A program made the position numbers and the translations under genes. The notes beneath the pieces were generated by a model. That model worked only from the letters and a program-made list of their open reading frames with translations, was not told the origin of the DNA and did not search any database. This document shows positions 17,910 to 26,226 of a DNA stretch of 64,000 nucleotides, piece by piece; within the stretch, counting starts at the first letter, position 1, and each line of letters opens with the position of its first letter. Source of the stretch: Pseudomonadota bacterium (lineage in GTDB: Bacteria; Pseudomonadota; Alphaproteobacteria; Sphingomonadales; Sphingomonadaceae). Location: NCBI GenBank assembly GCA_023394965.1, contig JAEWZX010000042.1, positions 297,633 through 361,632 of the forward strand, given 5' to 3'.

Positions 17910-19157
17910 TTGGTCGCATCACCGGGCACACCACGCCCCGTGCTGACAGGTGAACCCCAGATTAATCCCGCGGACGAGCGGGTCCCGGCCAAGGTGGTCT
18001 TTGCTTCCATGGCCGGGCTGTGGCTGTGTTACTTCCTTCTCATCACGCTGCGTGGCGCGGTGGTGGGGTTGGAATTCCAGGACGAACTCCTGTGGCGCCG
18101 CGCGCTGGTCTGTCTGATCGGTGCGGGTGTTACGGTCCTGCTATGGCTCTGCCTGAGGGTGGTCGAGAAACGCCCGCTCGGCATTCAGATCGCCGTCGCC
18201 CTCATCGCTGCGATGCCGGGTGCGATCATGATAGCCCAAGCCAATCGCTGGGTGTTCGATTCGATAGAAGCGAAGGTCGAACAGCAGATGGGCAAGGAGC
18301 GCGGAATCTCCCTGAGACGAGACGATGCCGGCAATCTGCTGATCGATCTTCCCCGTCCCCAGATGAATGAGGATGTCGAAGATGTAGTGCCACAAAGCGT
18401 GCTGATCGCCCCCGCCCCCACGCCGCTCGATCAATGGAAGATGACGTTCGACTTGGCCATCGGTCGGTACTTCCTCTTGCTGGCATGGGCGGCGCTGTTC
18501 CTTGCATTGTTGGCTGGCGCCCAAGCCCGCGCGGCCGAGCGCCGCGGCGAACGCTTTCGCAGCGCGGCAAAGGCGGCCGAACTGCGATCCCTGCGATATC
18601 AGGTGAATCCCCATTTCCTGTTCAACACGCTGAACTCGCTCTCCGCGCTGGTCATGACTGGAAAGGCCGACCGCGCCGAGCAGATGATCCAGACGATTTC
18701 CCGCTTTTATCGGCACAGCCTGGCGGACGATTCGACGGGTGATGTCAGCCTCGAGGATGAGATCGATCTGCAGGAACATTACCTCGAGATCGAGTCTGTC
18801 CGTTTTCCCGAACGTCTTCGGGTCAAGGTCGATCTTCCGCCCGAACTCGCCGGTTACAAAGTGCCGGGCATGATCCTCCAGCCGCTTGTCGAAAACTCAG
18901 TAAAATATGGCGTATCGGTTTCCAGCAAGCCGGTAACGATCTCAATTACGGCCCGTGAGGAATACGGGCGCCTGGTTCTCAGGGTGAGCGACGATGGCCC
19001 CGGAAGAGCGGTGGCCAATCACGGATTCGGTATCGGCCTGGCCAATGTGCGCGACAGGATAGAGGCGCGCTTCGGCAACGCTGCGATGATTGTTTCGGGC
19101 CCCTCGCTCACGGGCTATGAAACGGAACTGAGACTGCCGATGGTGAAGCGTGGCTGA
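17910..19157 (+). CDS. LytS-type sensor histidine kinase (first pair)
   Basis: A membrane histidine kinase of the His_kinase (PF06580) class, about 415 aa. Two helices lie between residues 30 and 80, another near 90-110 and one just before the kinase core near 190-210. The phosphoacceptor region is LRYQVNPHFLFNTLNSLSALV, and the ATPase part has LVENSVKYG and GFGIGLANVRDRIEARFG. No periplasmic sensor domain of known type is visible. The start is uncertain: TTG 17910 or GTG 17940, neither with a good ribosome site. It is coupled to the response regulator that follows. Confidence 0.85.
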   Translation: MVASPGTPRPVLTGEPQINPADERVPAKVVFASMAGLWLCYFLLITLRGAVVGLEFQDELLWRRALVCLIGAGVTVLLWLCLRVVEKRPLGIQIAVALIAAMPGAIMIAQANRWVFDSIEAKVEQQMGKERGISLRRDDAGNLLIDLPRPQMNEDVEDVVPQSVLIAPAPTPLDQWKMTFDLAIGRYFLLLAWAALFLALLAGAQARAAERRGERFRSAAKAAELRSLRYQVNPHFLFNTLNSLSALVMTGKADRAEQMIQTISRFYRHSLADDSTGDVSLEDEIDLQEHYLEIESVRFPERLRVKVDLPPELAGYKVPGMILQPLVENSVKYGVSVSSKPVTISITAREEYGRLVLRVSDDGPGRAVANHGFGIGLANVRDRIEARFGNAAMIVSGPSLTGYETELRLPMVKRG

Positions 19158-19170
19158 GGAACCGGTCGAA

Positions 19171-19899
19171 ATGCTCAAGACGCTTATCGTCGATGACGAA
19201 CCGCTGGCGGTCGAGCGAATGCAGGTAATCTGCGCAAAAATCCCGGTATTGCAGGTCGTCGGCACGGCGAGCGATGGGGCGCAGGCTTTGCGGCTGGTGG
19301 ACGCGCTGGAACCCGATCTGATCCTGCTCGATATGACCATGCCCGAAGTCGACGGCATTTCAGTTGCGAAATCTCTCGCAAAAAGAGCGGAGCGTCCGGC
19401 TGTGGTCTTTGTGACTGCACATGACAATTACGCGGTCGAGGCGTTCGACCTTGAAGCGGTCGATTACGTGCTCAAGCCGGTGAAGCCCGAGCGGCTCGAA
19501 CGGGCGGTGTCGCGCGCTGCCGCGCGCCGTGGCGAGGGAAATCGATCCGAGAGCGCTTGGCTCGACGAGTTGTGGATACCGCATCGCTCCGAACTTATCC
19601 GGATCGCGACTGCGGAAGTCGACCGGATCGATGCCGAACGCGACTATGTGCGTCTGCATGTGGGCTCTGGTGACGCTGCGCGGACATATCTGCTGCTGCA
19701 GACGATTGCCGGTCTCGAGAAGCGACTCGATCCGGCGAAGTTCATCCGCATTCACAGGTCAACGATTCTCCGCAAGGACCGGATAACCGGCTTGCGCCAC
19801 GATGGGCTGGGGGTCTGGTCTGTGGAGTTGGACGATGGCGAAACATTGCGGATCGGCCGGACCTATCTGCCCAAGGTCAAGGCGATGGCTGGCAGATAG
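19171..19899 (+). CDS. LytTR response regulator (first pair)
   Basis: A 242-aa regulator. The receiver domain (residues 1-120) has the acidic pair VDDEP, the phospho-aspartate in LILLDMTMPEVDG and the lysine in DYVLKPVKPERL. The LytTR DNA-binding domain follows (VDRIDAERDYVRLHVG...FIRIHRSTILRKDRI). ATG 19171 with GAGGAA nine bases upstream is preferred over the GTG at 19150 that overlaps the kinase stop. It is paralogous to the regulator at 52.7 kb. Confidence 0.92.
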   Translation: MLKTLIVDDEPLAVERMQVICAKIPVLQVVGTASDGAQALRLVDALEPDLILLDMTMPEVDGISVAKSLAKRAERPAVVFVTAHDNYAVEAFDLEAVDYVLKPVKPERLERAVSRAAARRGEGNRSESAWLDELWIPHRSELIRIATAEVDRIDAERDYVRLHVGSGDAARTYLLLQTIAGLEKRLDPAKFIRIHRSTILRKDRITGLRHDGLGVWSVELDDGETLRIGRTYLPKVKAMAGR

Positions 19900-19944
19900 C
19901 GTCTGCTCTGTTGCCTCGCGGCTGCGCAAGGATTCTTCGCACGG

Positions 19945-20265
19945 TTGGTGCTCGTGGGATTTGGCAATGGCACTGTGACAGGCCTAAAGCGTCTGCCTAT
20001 GTTGCTTGGTGTTCTCTTCGTTTTCGGAATCGTGAATTTTGCGGTCCACAAGGCCGTTCTCGAATCGGACCATCCCCTGCTCGATACCTTACCCCAATCG
20101 TTTACGGCAAACGGAGGGCGGCTTTCTCTGCTTATGGAACTTCTCGTGCTGATCGCTGCCATGACACTGGCTGTGAACGGTTGGCCCGTTGCGGCCTGGG
20201 CCTATGGTTTCTACAGCGCGCTCAATATGATGACAGCATGGTTGCTCCTCGACGGGAGAATCTAG
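19945..20265 (+). CDS. Small hydrophobic membrane protein, unknown
   Basis: Up to 106 aa with three probable membrane helices (LLGVLFVFGIVNFAVHKA, LSLLMELLVLIAAMTLAVN, WPVAAWAYGFYSALNMMTAWLLL). I do not recognise a family. The start is uncertain: TTG 19945 gives 106 aa, and the first ATG at 19999 gives 88 aa. It sits between the LytTR regulator and the lipid kinase on the same strand. Confidence 0.5.
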   Translation: MVLVGFGNGTVTGLKRLPMLLGVLFVFGIVNFAVHKAVLESDHPLLDTLPQSFTANGGRLSLLMELLVLIAAMTLAVNGWPVAAWAYGFYSALNMMTAWLLLDGRI

Positions 20266-20304
20266 GCGTCGGGAACTGCGACGCGCCTTTCGCGCTTTCT
20301 CGAC

Positions 20305-21159
20305 ATGTCGTCCCAAAAAATCTGGCTGGTGGTCAATTCGCGCAGCGGCAGCAATAACGAGGCCGCTCTTGCTGCTCTGGAGCGGTCCCTTGCAGCCTGT
20401 GGTCTGTCGCCGGAAAGACGTATCGAGTTTCCGGCGCAGGAGTTACCGACTCGCGAAACGCTCACGGATAACGCCGTCTCGCGTCTGATCGTGTTCACAG
20501 GCGATGGCAGCCTCAATGCTGCTATCCAAGCGGCGTCGGGTTGGAATGGCGAGATTCTGGTTCTGCCCGGCGGCACGATGAACCTGTTGAGTGCAAGACT
20601 CCACGGGAATGAGGCGACGTGCGAAGAAATTCTCGCCTGCATCGATCGGGGCGCTTACCGAAATGTGCGCCCCATGATGGCTTGTTGCGATGCTGGCAGT
20701 GCCCATGCGGGCTTGCTGGTGGGCCCTGGTACAGCGTGGGCCGGTGTGCGCGAAGCCATGCGGGATTTCGATGTCGCCAGCCTGGCTCAGGGCGCCAGTG
20801 ACGCCTTGGCCGAGACCACGGAAGGGGCGCGGGTGCGCATGGTGGATCCGCCCATCGGTCACAAATCCGGCTATCCCCTGATCGAACTGACCCCCAGCCA
20901 CCGGGGAATCCAAGCGGATGGATACCGGCTGGAGAATGCCGGCGAATTCCTCCAGCAGAGCTGGGCGGTGCTGAGGCGCAGATTCAGGGAGGGGCCACAT
21001 GAACGCCTGGGTCTGCTGGATAAACTCGTGATCGAGAATTGCGGTGGCGAGCCGCTGGACATCCTCATCGATGGCGAACCGGCGCGGCTCGCACCGCGTG
21101 CGGAATTCACGGTGGCTGAATGCCCCGTCGATCTGCTAGCGACCGCGCATGGCTTCTGA
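20305..21159 (+). CDS. Diacylglycerol kinase-family lipid kinase
   Basis: A 284-aa member of the DAGK catalytic family (YegS/BmrU-like), which phosphorylates diacylglycerol or related lipids at the inner face of the membrane. Visible are the N-terminal VVNSRSGSNNEAA, the nucleotide loop VFTGDGSLNAAIQAA (classical GGDGT is here TGDGS) and the LPGGTMNLLSARL motif. The rest is poorly conserved. It overlaps the phosphoesterase gene by 11 bases, so the two are coupled. Confidence 0.82.
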   Translation: MSSQKIWLVVNSRSGSNNEAALAALERSLAACGLSPERRIEFPAQELPTRETLTDNAVSRLIVFTGDGSLNAAIQAASGWNGEILVLPGGTMNLLSARLHGNEATCEEILACIDRGAYRNVRPMMACCDAGSAHAGLLVGPGTAWAGVREAMRDFDVASLAQGASDALAETTEGARVRMVDPPIGHKSGYPLIELTPSHRGIQADGYRLENAGEFLQQSWAVLRRRFREGPHERLGLLDKLVIENCGGEPLDILIDGEPARLAPRAEFTVAECPVDLLATAHGF

Positions 21160-22009
21160 AACTCGCCGCATATTTCACCTGTCCGATATTCATTTCGGCC
21201 TTGAGAACAACCGAGCCCTGGATTGGGTGAAGCAGGAAATCTCGGAAAAATGCCCTGACGCTGTGGCCATCACAGGCGATCTGACCATGCGCGCGCGCCA
21301 CCGAGAATTTGCCGCGGCGACGCATTGGATCAACTCGCTCGAAGCGCCGGTCACGGTCGGCGTAGGCAATCACGATCTGCCCTATTTCAATCTACTCGAA
21401 CGTTTTGTCACGCCCTACAAGCGTTTTGAGGGGATGCAGGAAAAGGTCGAAAGGGAACTCGATCTCGGCTCGCTGGCGATTGTGCCGCTCAAGACAGCGG
21501 TACGCATGCAACCCCGTCTCAACTGGTCGAAAGGGTGGGTGAGCCCGCGCGCTCTGGACCGTTGTCTGAAAGCTATCGACGCCCTGCCTCAGGGAACGCG
21601 TGTCCTGGTTGCGGTCCATCACCCCTTGCGCGAAGTGGGTACCGAAGGGACGGCGCTTACCAAACATGGCGATCACGCCATGCGCGAACTGGCCAAGCGC
21701 AACGTCGAGGCGATCCTTTCTGGCCATGTCCACGATGCCTTCGACATCCTGGAAGATACCAGCGAAGGCCCGATGCGGATGATCGGCGCAGGTACGCTGT
21801 CCAAACGGACGCGTTCCACTCCGCCGAGCTTCAACGAAATTGAATGGGACGGCCGCACGCTGAAAGTGTGTGTGAGGAATCTCGAGGATGTCGGGACTCG
21901 CGAGATGCAGATCGACGATGTGCCGGAAAATGCCCTGCCGCCGCGCCGCGATGGCGAGCCGGTTGCACCGGTACGCCAGATCCCGCGCGTCGATCCGCCT
22001 GTGCATTGA
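21149..22009 (+). CDS. Calcineurin-like metallophosphoesterase
   Basis: A 286-aa binuclear-metal phosphoesterase with the motifs in order: LSDIHFGL (D-x-H), AITGDLTMRARHREF (GD), VGVGNHDLPYF (GNHD), LVAVHHPL and LSGHVHDAF (GHxH). All metal ligands are present. It resembles the CpdA/Icc branch, but lipid or nucleotide substrates cannot be distinguished. Coupling to the lipid kinase upstream may point to lipid turnover. Confidence 0.88.
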   Translation: MASETRRIFHLSDIHFGLENNRALDWVKQEISEKCPDAVAITGDLTMRARHREFAAATHWINSLEAPVTVGVGNHDLPYFNLLERFVTPYKRFEGMQEKVERELDLGSLAIVPLKTAVRMQPRLNWSKGWVSPRALDRCLKAIDALPQGTRVLVAVHHPLREVGTEGTALTKHGDHAMRELAKRNVEAILSGHVHDAFDILEDTSEGPMRMIGAGTLSKRTRSTPPSFNEIEWDGRTLKVCVRNLEDVGTREMQIDDVPENALPPRRDGEPVAPVRQIPRVDPPVH

Positions 22010-22027
22010 TGATTGCGGCTGACAAAG

Positions 22028-22061
22028 AAGAAGGGCGGCCCCTTGCGGAACCGCCCATCTT
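22028..22061. terminator. Shared terminator hairpin between phosphoesterase gene and rpsI
   Basis: Arms AAGAAGGGCGG (22028-22038) and CCGCCCATCTT (22051-22061) pair with one mismatch around a 12-base loop. The A-rich and T-rich flanks make it usable in both directions between convergent genes. Confidence 0.7.
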
Positions 22062-22085
22062 GGTGATCCGAAGATCGAATAAAGC

Positions 22086-22610
22086 TTAGCGCTTCGAGAA
22101 CTGGAAGCTGCGGCGTGCCTTGGCGCGGCCGTACTTCTTACGCTCGACCACGCGGCTGTCGCGGGTCAGGAAGCCCGCAGCCTTGACGGTGCTGCGCAGA
22201 GCCGGTTCATATTTGGCAAGCGCCTGGCTGATGCCGTGCTTCACAGCGCCGGCCTGGCCGGAAAGGCCACCGCCCTTTACAGTAGCGACGACATCGTACT
22301 GGCCCTGACGATCGGTGATCGTAAAGGGCTGGTCGATGATCAGGCGCAGCGTGGGGCGCGCGAAGTACACCTCCTGGTCGCGGCCGTTGACGATGACCTT
22401 ACCGCTCCCCGGCTTGAGCCAGACGCGGGCGGTCGCATCCTTGCGGCGGCCGGTGGCGTAAGCACGACCTTCCTTGTCGAGTTCCTGCTCGCGCAGGGGA
22501 ACGTCGGCTTTTGCTGCGATATCGGCTGCGTCGCCCTGAGGCGCGTCACCGGCGATGTCCTTCAGATCGGCGAGATCCGAAACGGTTTCGTTCTTGGTTT
22601 CGTCGGCCAT
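22086..22610 (-). CDS. rpsI: 30S ribosomal protein S9
   Basis: The 174-aa product has a normal S9 body of about 130 residues ending in RRSFQFSKR, whose C-terminal tail reaches the P-site tRNA, with GGGLSGQAGAVKHGISQAL and AYATGRRKDATARVWL. An acidic, alanine-rich N-terminal extension of about 45 residues is typical of sphingomonads. Its ATG overlaps the rplM stop by one base (TAATG). Confidence 0.97.
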   Translation of the reverse strand: MADETKNETVSDLADLKDIAGDAPQGDAADIAAKADVPLREQELDKEGRAYATGRRKDATARVWLKPGSGKVIVNGRDQEVYFARPTLRLIIDQPFTITDRQGQYDVVATVKGGGLSGQAGAVKHGISQALAKYEPALRSTVKAAGFLTRDSRVVERKKYGRAKARRSFQFSKR

Positions 22611-23089
22611 TATGCGACAACCTTGTTCTTGCGGTTCATCGAGGCAACGTCGAGCTTTTCGGGCTTCTGGCCGTCATAGGGATGCTCGGTGCCGGCGAAT
22701 ACATGCAGCGCACGCATCTGTGCACGGCCAAGCGGGCCGCGCGGGATCATGCGTTCGACAGCCTTTTCAAGCACGCGCTCGGGGAACTTGCCTTCCAGCA
22801 CCTTGGCTGGCGTGGTTTCCTTGATGCCGCCCGGGTGGCCGGTGTGCTTGTAGTACACCTTGTCGTTCATCTTCTTGCCGGTGAATTTCACCTTGTCGGC
22901 ATTGATGACCACGACATGATCGCCGCAATCGACGTGCGGAGTGTAGCTCGGCTTGTGCTTGCCGCGCAGGTGGTTGGCGATGATCGCCGCGACACGACCG
23001 ACGACGAGACCTTCGGCGTCGATGATGTGCCACTTCTTTTCGACCTCGGCCGGTTTGATCGACCGGGTGGCCTTTGTAAGAGCCTTCAT
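22610..23089 (-). CDS. rplM: 50S ribosomal protein L13
   Basis: A 159-aa L13 with KPAEVEKKWHIIDAEGLVVGRVA at the start, the HVDCGDHVVVINADKVKFTGKK stretch and the signature RMIPRGPLGRAQMRALHVFAG. It is the first gene of the rplM-rpsI unit. The 192-bp leader upstream could hold the autoregulatory site that L13 uses in E. coli, though no structure was established here. Confidence 0.97.
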   Translation of the reverse strand: MKALTKATRSIKPAEVEKKWHIIDAEGLVVGRVAAIIANHLRGKHKPSYTPHVDCGDHVVVINADKVKFTGKKMNDKVYYKHTGHPGGIKETTPAKVLEGKFPERVLEKAVERMIPRGPLGRAQMRALHVFAGTEHPYDGQKPEKLDVASMNRKNKVVA

Positions 23090-23179
23090 GGCTGGTTTCC
23101 GTTCCTAGTGTTCGTGCCGTGCCCCAACAGAGCGGCGGCGCCAATCGGCGAATCCCCAGATGGGGACCCGCGAAACGCG

Positions 23180-23211
23180 CGCCAAATGGCTGGAGATCTT
23201 CCGCTAGTCAA
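23180..23211 (-). promoter_or_regulatory. Candidate rplM promoter
   Basis: On the minus strand TTGACT (23206-23211) is followed after about 16 bases by a weak -10-like CCATTT, about 95 bases before the rplM start. The -35 is good, the -10 poor, as is common in this group. Confidence 0.35.
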
Positions 23212-23281
23212 GCAATTCTGCGGCTCTCGCGTGAGGTAAAATAAAACCCCAACGGTATCTGGTGTCTGGCAGGTGTCGGAT

Positions 23282-23599
23282 TTAAGGCGTCGGCCGGAGC
23301 GCTTCGAGCCAGCTTCGAGTGGTCTTGCCTGCTGCATCGCAATGCCACCCCATTATTGCCGGCGCATCATAGGGATGGAGAATTTCCACACGAGCAATTG
23401 CCGCCTCCAGCAAGGTAGCTGCAGTCTTGATGACGCCGGGGACTTCTTCACCCTGATCGATCACCCCATTCCATGAAAAAATCGACCGGATTGGTCCGCC
23501 TATGTTGATACAGGCAGCCAAGCCTTCCTCGATCAGGATTCGCCCTATCCGCTCGGCGCTGTCCGCGTCGGGGAACGGGCAGTAAATCAGGGCAGTCAC
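23282..23599 (-). CDS. cutA: CutA-family protein
   Basis: A 105-aa CutA homologue, a trimeric cytoplasmic protein linked to divalent metal tolerance. Family features are YCPFPDADSAERIGRILIEEGLAACINI near the start, RSIFSWNGVIDQGEEVPGVIKTA and the end region HPYDAPAIMGW. It starts at a GTG overlapping the ctaA stop (GTGA), so it is translated from the ctaA message. Metal and heme-copper genes thus share one unit beside merC. Confidence 0.88.
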   Translation of the reverse strand: MTALIYCPFPDADSAERIGRILIEEGLAACINIGGPIRSIFSWNGVIDQGEEVPGVIKTAATLLEAAIARVEILHPYDAPAIMGWHCDAAGKTTRSWLEALRPTP

Positions 23600-24621
23600 C
23601 TCCGGCTGCCGTAAACATGAGCGGCCCAGGCAACGCTCGCAACCAGCAGCGCACCAACCAACTGATGTGCCACCGCGACCCACAAGGCGACACCGGTCAT
23701 GACCGTTGCAATTCCCAGCACGATCTGGGTGCCGAAAGCGGAATGGATCGCCACCGATGCTTTCCGCTCAAGCGGCCTCACCTTGCGGGCCAATATAATA
23801 AGCGCGATTACGGCGACCCAGGCCCACCAGCGGTGGAGAAAATGTAGCATGAACGGGTCATGGGTCATGGCCCACAATATCCCATGGGAATTATCGAATT
23901 CCGGAACCAGTCGGCCCTGCATCAGCGGCCAGGTGTCAGAAGCGAGGCCTGCATTCAGCCCGGCAACCCACGCACCCAGCAACAGCTGAATAAACAGGAT
24001 CGCGCCGACCCAGCTGGCTGCAAAAGTCCAGCGCGCGGGCCTTTTCTGTCCAGAGGCCCATCGCCGGAGGTCGAGCGCCGTCCAGATCAGGCCTGCAAGC
24101 GTGAAGAAGGCGGTGAGCAAATGGATCGAAAGCCAGAAATGGCTTACGTCGGTTGCCGTACCGGCCAGGCCGCTGCGCACCATGAACCAGCCGAAAACGC
24201 CTTGCAGGCCGCCCAGCGCCAGCAGGGCAACGAGCCGCGGTTTGTATCCGGCAGGAATCGCGCCTTTGACCCAAAACCATGCCAAGGGAACTGCGAAGGC
24301 CAGGCCGATCAGGCGGCCCAGCAGCCGGTGAAACCATTCCCAAAAGAAAATGAACTTGAACGCGGCAAGGTCCATCCCGGCTGGCCCGGTAACGGTCTTG
24401 TATTCGCCCGTTGCCTTGTAAAGGTCGAACTCTGCTTGCCAGGCGCTTTCGGACAGCGGAGGTATCGTGCCCGTAATCGGCTTCCATTGTGTGATTGAAA
24501 GGCCGCTTTCCGTCAGGCGCGTGATTCCGCCGACCGCCACCATCAAAACGACCATGGCAGCAACCACAAAGAGCCAGTTGGCCAGCGCTATTGGGCGTGC
24601 CTGCTTGTTATTCTTGGACAT
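23596..24621 (-). CDS. ctaA: Heme A synthase (COX15/CtaA)
   Basis: A 341-aa integral membrane protein that oxidises heme O to heme A for cytochrome oxidase. About eight helices are visible with the conserved histidine segments FWEWFHRLLGR, SHFWLSIHLLTAF, HDPFMLHFLHRWWAW and VAHQLVGALLV. The start MSKNNKQARP at 24621 is preferred; an upstream frame to 24720 lacks conserved sequence. It is divergent from merC across the dyad at 24.75 kb. The rest of the oxidase genes are not in the window. Confidence 0.95.
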   Translation of the reverse strand: MSKNNKQARPIALANWLFVVAAMVVLMVAVGGITRLTESGLSITQWKPITGTIPPLSESAWQAEFDLYKATGEYKTVTGPAGMDLAAFKFIFFWEWFHRLLGRLIGLAFAVPLAWFWVKGAIPAGYKPRLVALLALGGLQGVFGWFMVRSGLAGTATDVSHFWLSIHLLTAFFTLAGLIWTALDLRRWASGQKRPARWTFAASWVGAILFIQLLLGAWVAGLNAGLASDTWPLMQGRLVPEFDNSHGILWAMTHDPFMLHFLHRWWAWVAVIALIILARKVRPLERKASVAIHSAFGTQIVLGIATVMTGVALWVAVAHQLVGALLVASVAWAAHVYGSRR

Positions 24622-24736
24622 GGTCTGTGTCTCTGGTTCGGGCGTGGGCGCAGCGCAAGAGCAAATCGGGGATGCGACGGTCCGGTTCTTGCAAAAGTCC
24701 GAAGGGCGTGGGCAACGCATGGTTTCGCTTGAAACA

Positions 24737-24775
24737 CGTTACACCATAACATAACTGTCATGTTATGTTGCAACG
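24737..24775. promoter_or_regulatory. Large inverted repeat (operator candidate) overlapping the merC start
   Basis: Arms of 16 bases (24737-24752, CGTTACACCATAACAT, and 24760-24775) match in 14 of 16 positions around the spacer AACTGTC; the inner CATAACAT/ATGTTATG is perfect. The merC ATG (24765) lies in the right arm. GTTAT/ATAAC-type cores are known from Fur-family zinc regulators, so a metal-responsive repressor is plausible but not shown. Confidence 0.6.
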
Positions 24776-25169
24776 CGCCATAACGCCGATTCGTCGGAGG
24801 CTCGACCGTGCGGGAATATTTCTCTCGGCGGCCTGCGCTGTGCATTGCCTGCTGTCTATCATCCTTGTTTCGGTTCTCGGCATAGGCGGGGAGTTTTTTC
24901 TCGCGCCCGATATTCATCGCATCGGTTTGGTGGCAGCCACGCTGATCGCAGCAGTCGCCATCGGCTGGGGTGCGGTTCGGCATCGTGTTGCGGCACCCTT
25001 CGTTGTCGCGATGACCGGCCTGACTTTCATGGGGGGCGCGCTGGCAGTCCCGCATGGGATCAAGGAAGCAATTTTGACCATTATCGGTGTGGCGCTCGTT
25101 TCGCTCGGCCACATCCTCAATCTTCGTCATGTTCATTCCACCGCTTGCAAGGATCGCTGCGGGGACTAA
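24765..25169 (+). CDS. MerC-domain membrane protein
   Basis: A 134-aa inner-membrane protein with four predicted helices. The family's first helix carries a cysteine pair region (GIFLSAACAVHCLLS), and the end has HILNLRHVHSTACKDRCGD with further histidines and cysteines able to bind metal. MerC homologues move mercury or, in many alphaproteobacteria, occur with zinc-regulated genes. No mer operon is nearby. The only usable start lies inside the dyad, so no separate ribosome site is seen. Confidence 0.8.
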   Translation: MLQRAITPIRRRLDRAGIFLSAACAVHCLLSIILVSVLGIGGEFFLAPDIHRIGLVAATLIAAVAIGWGAVRHRVAAPFVVAMTGLTFMGGALAVPHGIKEAILTIIGVALVSLGHILNLRHVHSTACKDRCGD

Positions 25170-25179
25170 GTCGGGCCGC

Positions 25180-26163
25180 ATGATTGCCCTGACCGTAAAC
25201 GGCGATATCCGCCGCACCGCCGCTACCACTATTGCCGAACTCGTGCGTGAACTGGATCTCGATCCGGCGAAAGTGGCGGTAGAACACAACGGCACAATCG
25301 CCCCACGTAGCGAATTGGCTCAGTATTCCATCGCAGAAGGCGATACGCTGGAGATCGTGCATTTCGTCGGTGGTGGCCAGGGTGACCAGCCCACAAACGA
25401 TAGCTGGACAGTCGCCGGGCGCACTTTCAAAAGCCGCCTGATTGTCGGTACCGGCAAATATCGGGATTTCGAACAGAATGCCGCCGCGCTGGAAGCTTCG
25501 GGGGCCGAAATCGTGACTGTCGCAGTCCGGCGCGTAAATGTAAGCGACCCCAAGGCACCGATGCTGACGGATTACATCGACCCGAAAAAGATCACCTATC
25601 TGCCCAATACGGCGGGCTGCTTTAATGCCGACGATGCGATTCGTACGCTTCGTCTTGCCCGCGAAGCCGGGGGTTGGGATCTCGTCAAACTCGAAGTGCT
25701 GGGCGAAGCGCGGACGCTTTACCCCAACATGCGCGAGACCCTGAATGCGACCGAGACTCTGGCGAAGGAAGGCTTCCTGCCAATGGTCTATTGCGTCGAT
25801 GATCCTATCGCGGCGAAACAGCTCGAAGATGCGGGCGCGGTGGCGGTGATGCCATTGGGCGCACCGATCGGTTCGGGTCTCGGTATTCAGAACCGCGTCA
25901 CAATTCGCCTTATCAAGGAAGGGGCGAGTGTTCCCGTGCTGGTTGATGCGGGCGTCGGTACGGCCTCTGACGCCGCCGTTGCAATGGAACTTGGCTGCGA
26001 TGGTGTCTTGATGAATACCGCCATTGCCGAAGCGAAGGATCCCATCCTTATGGCCCGGGCAATGAAACTGGCGGTGGAGGCCGGCCGCGACGCATATCTG
26101 GCAGGCCGTATGTCGACTCGCAAATACGCTGATCCCAGCAGTCCGCTGGCTGGCCTCATTTAG
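25180..26163 (+). CDS. thiG: Fused sulfur carrier ThiS and thiazole synthase ThiG
   Basis: A 327-aa fusion. Residues 1-66 are a ThiS ubiquitin-like domain ending in EIVHFVGGGQGD, where free ThiS ends in Gly-Gly. ThiG follows from about residue 73 (WTVAGRTFKSRLIVGTGKY) with VKLEVLGEARTLYPN, which holds the Schiff-base lysine, VMPLGAPIGSGLGI and VDAGVGTASDAAVAMELG. ThiG builds the thiazole ring of thiamin. No TPP riboswitch and no other thi gene are seen nearby. Confidence 0.93.
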   Translation: MIALTVNGDIRRTAATTIAELVRELDLDPAKVAVEHNGTIAPRSELAQYSIAEGDTLEIVHFVGGGQGDQPTNDSWTVAGRTFKSRLIVGTGKYRDFEQNAAALEASGAEIVTVAVRRVNVSDPKAPMLTDYIDPKKITYLPNTAGCFNADDAIRTLRLAREAGGWDLVKLEVLGEARTLYPNMRETLNATETLAKEGFLPMVYCVDDPIAAKQLEDAGAVAVMPLGAPIGSGLGIQNRVTIRLIKEGASVPVLVDAGVGTASDAAVAMELGCDGVLMNTAIAEAKDPILMARAMKLAVEAGRDAYLAGRMSTRKYADPSSPLAGLI

Positions 26164-26226
26164 TCCAGGCTACCAAAAATTAACCATCTTGCGTGACAGT
26201 CTCCTCGCAACAGGGGGAATGCTATC

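Noticed and set aside
25087..25180. Upstream extension of ThiS-ThiG and a possible TPP riboswitch
   Set aside because: The extension overlaps merC out of frame and is not conserved-looking, and no CUGAGA-type thi-box is present.
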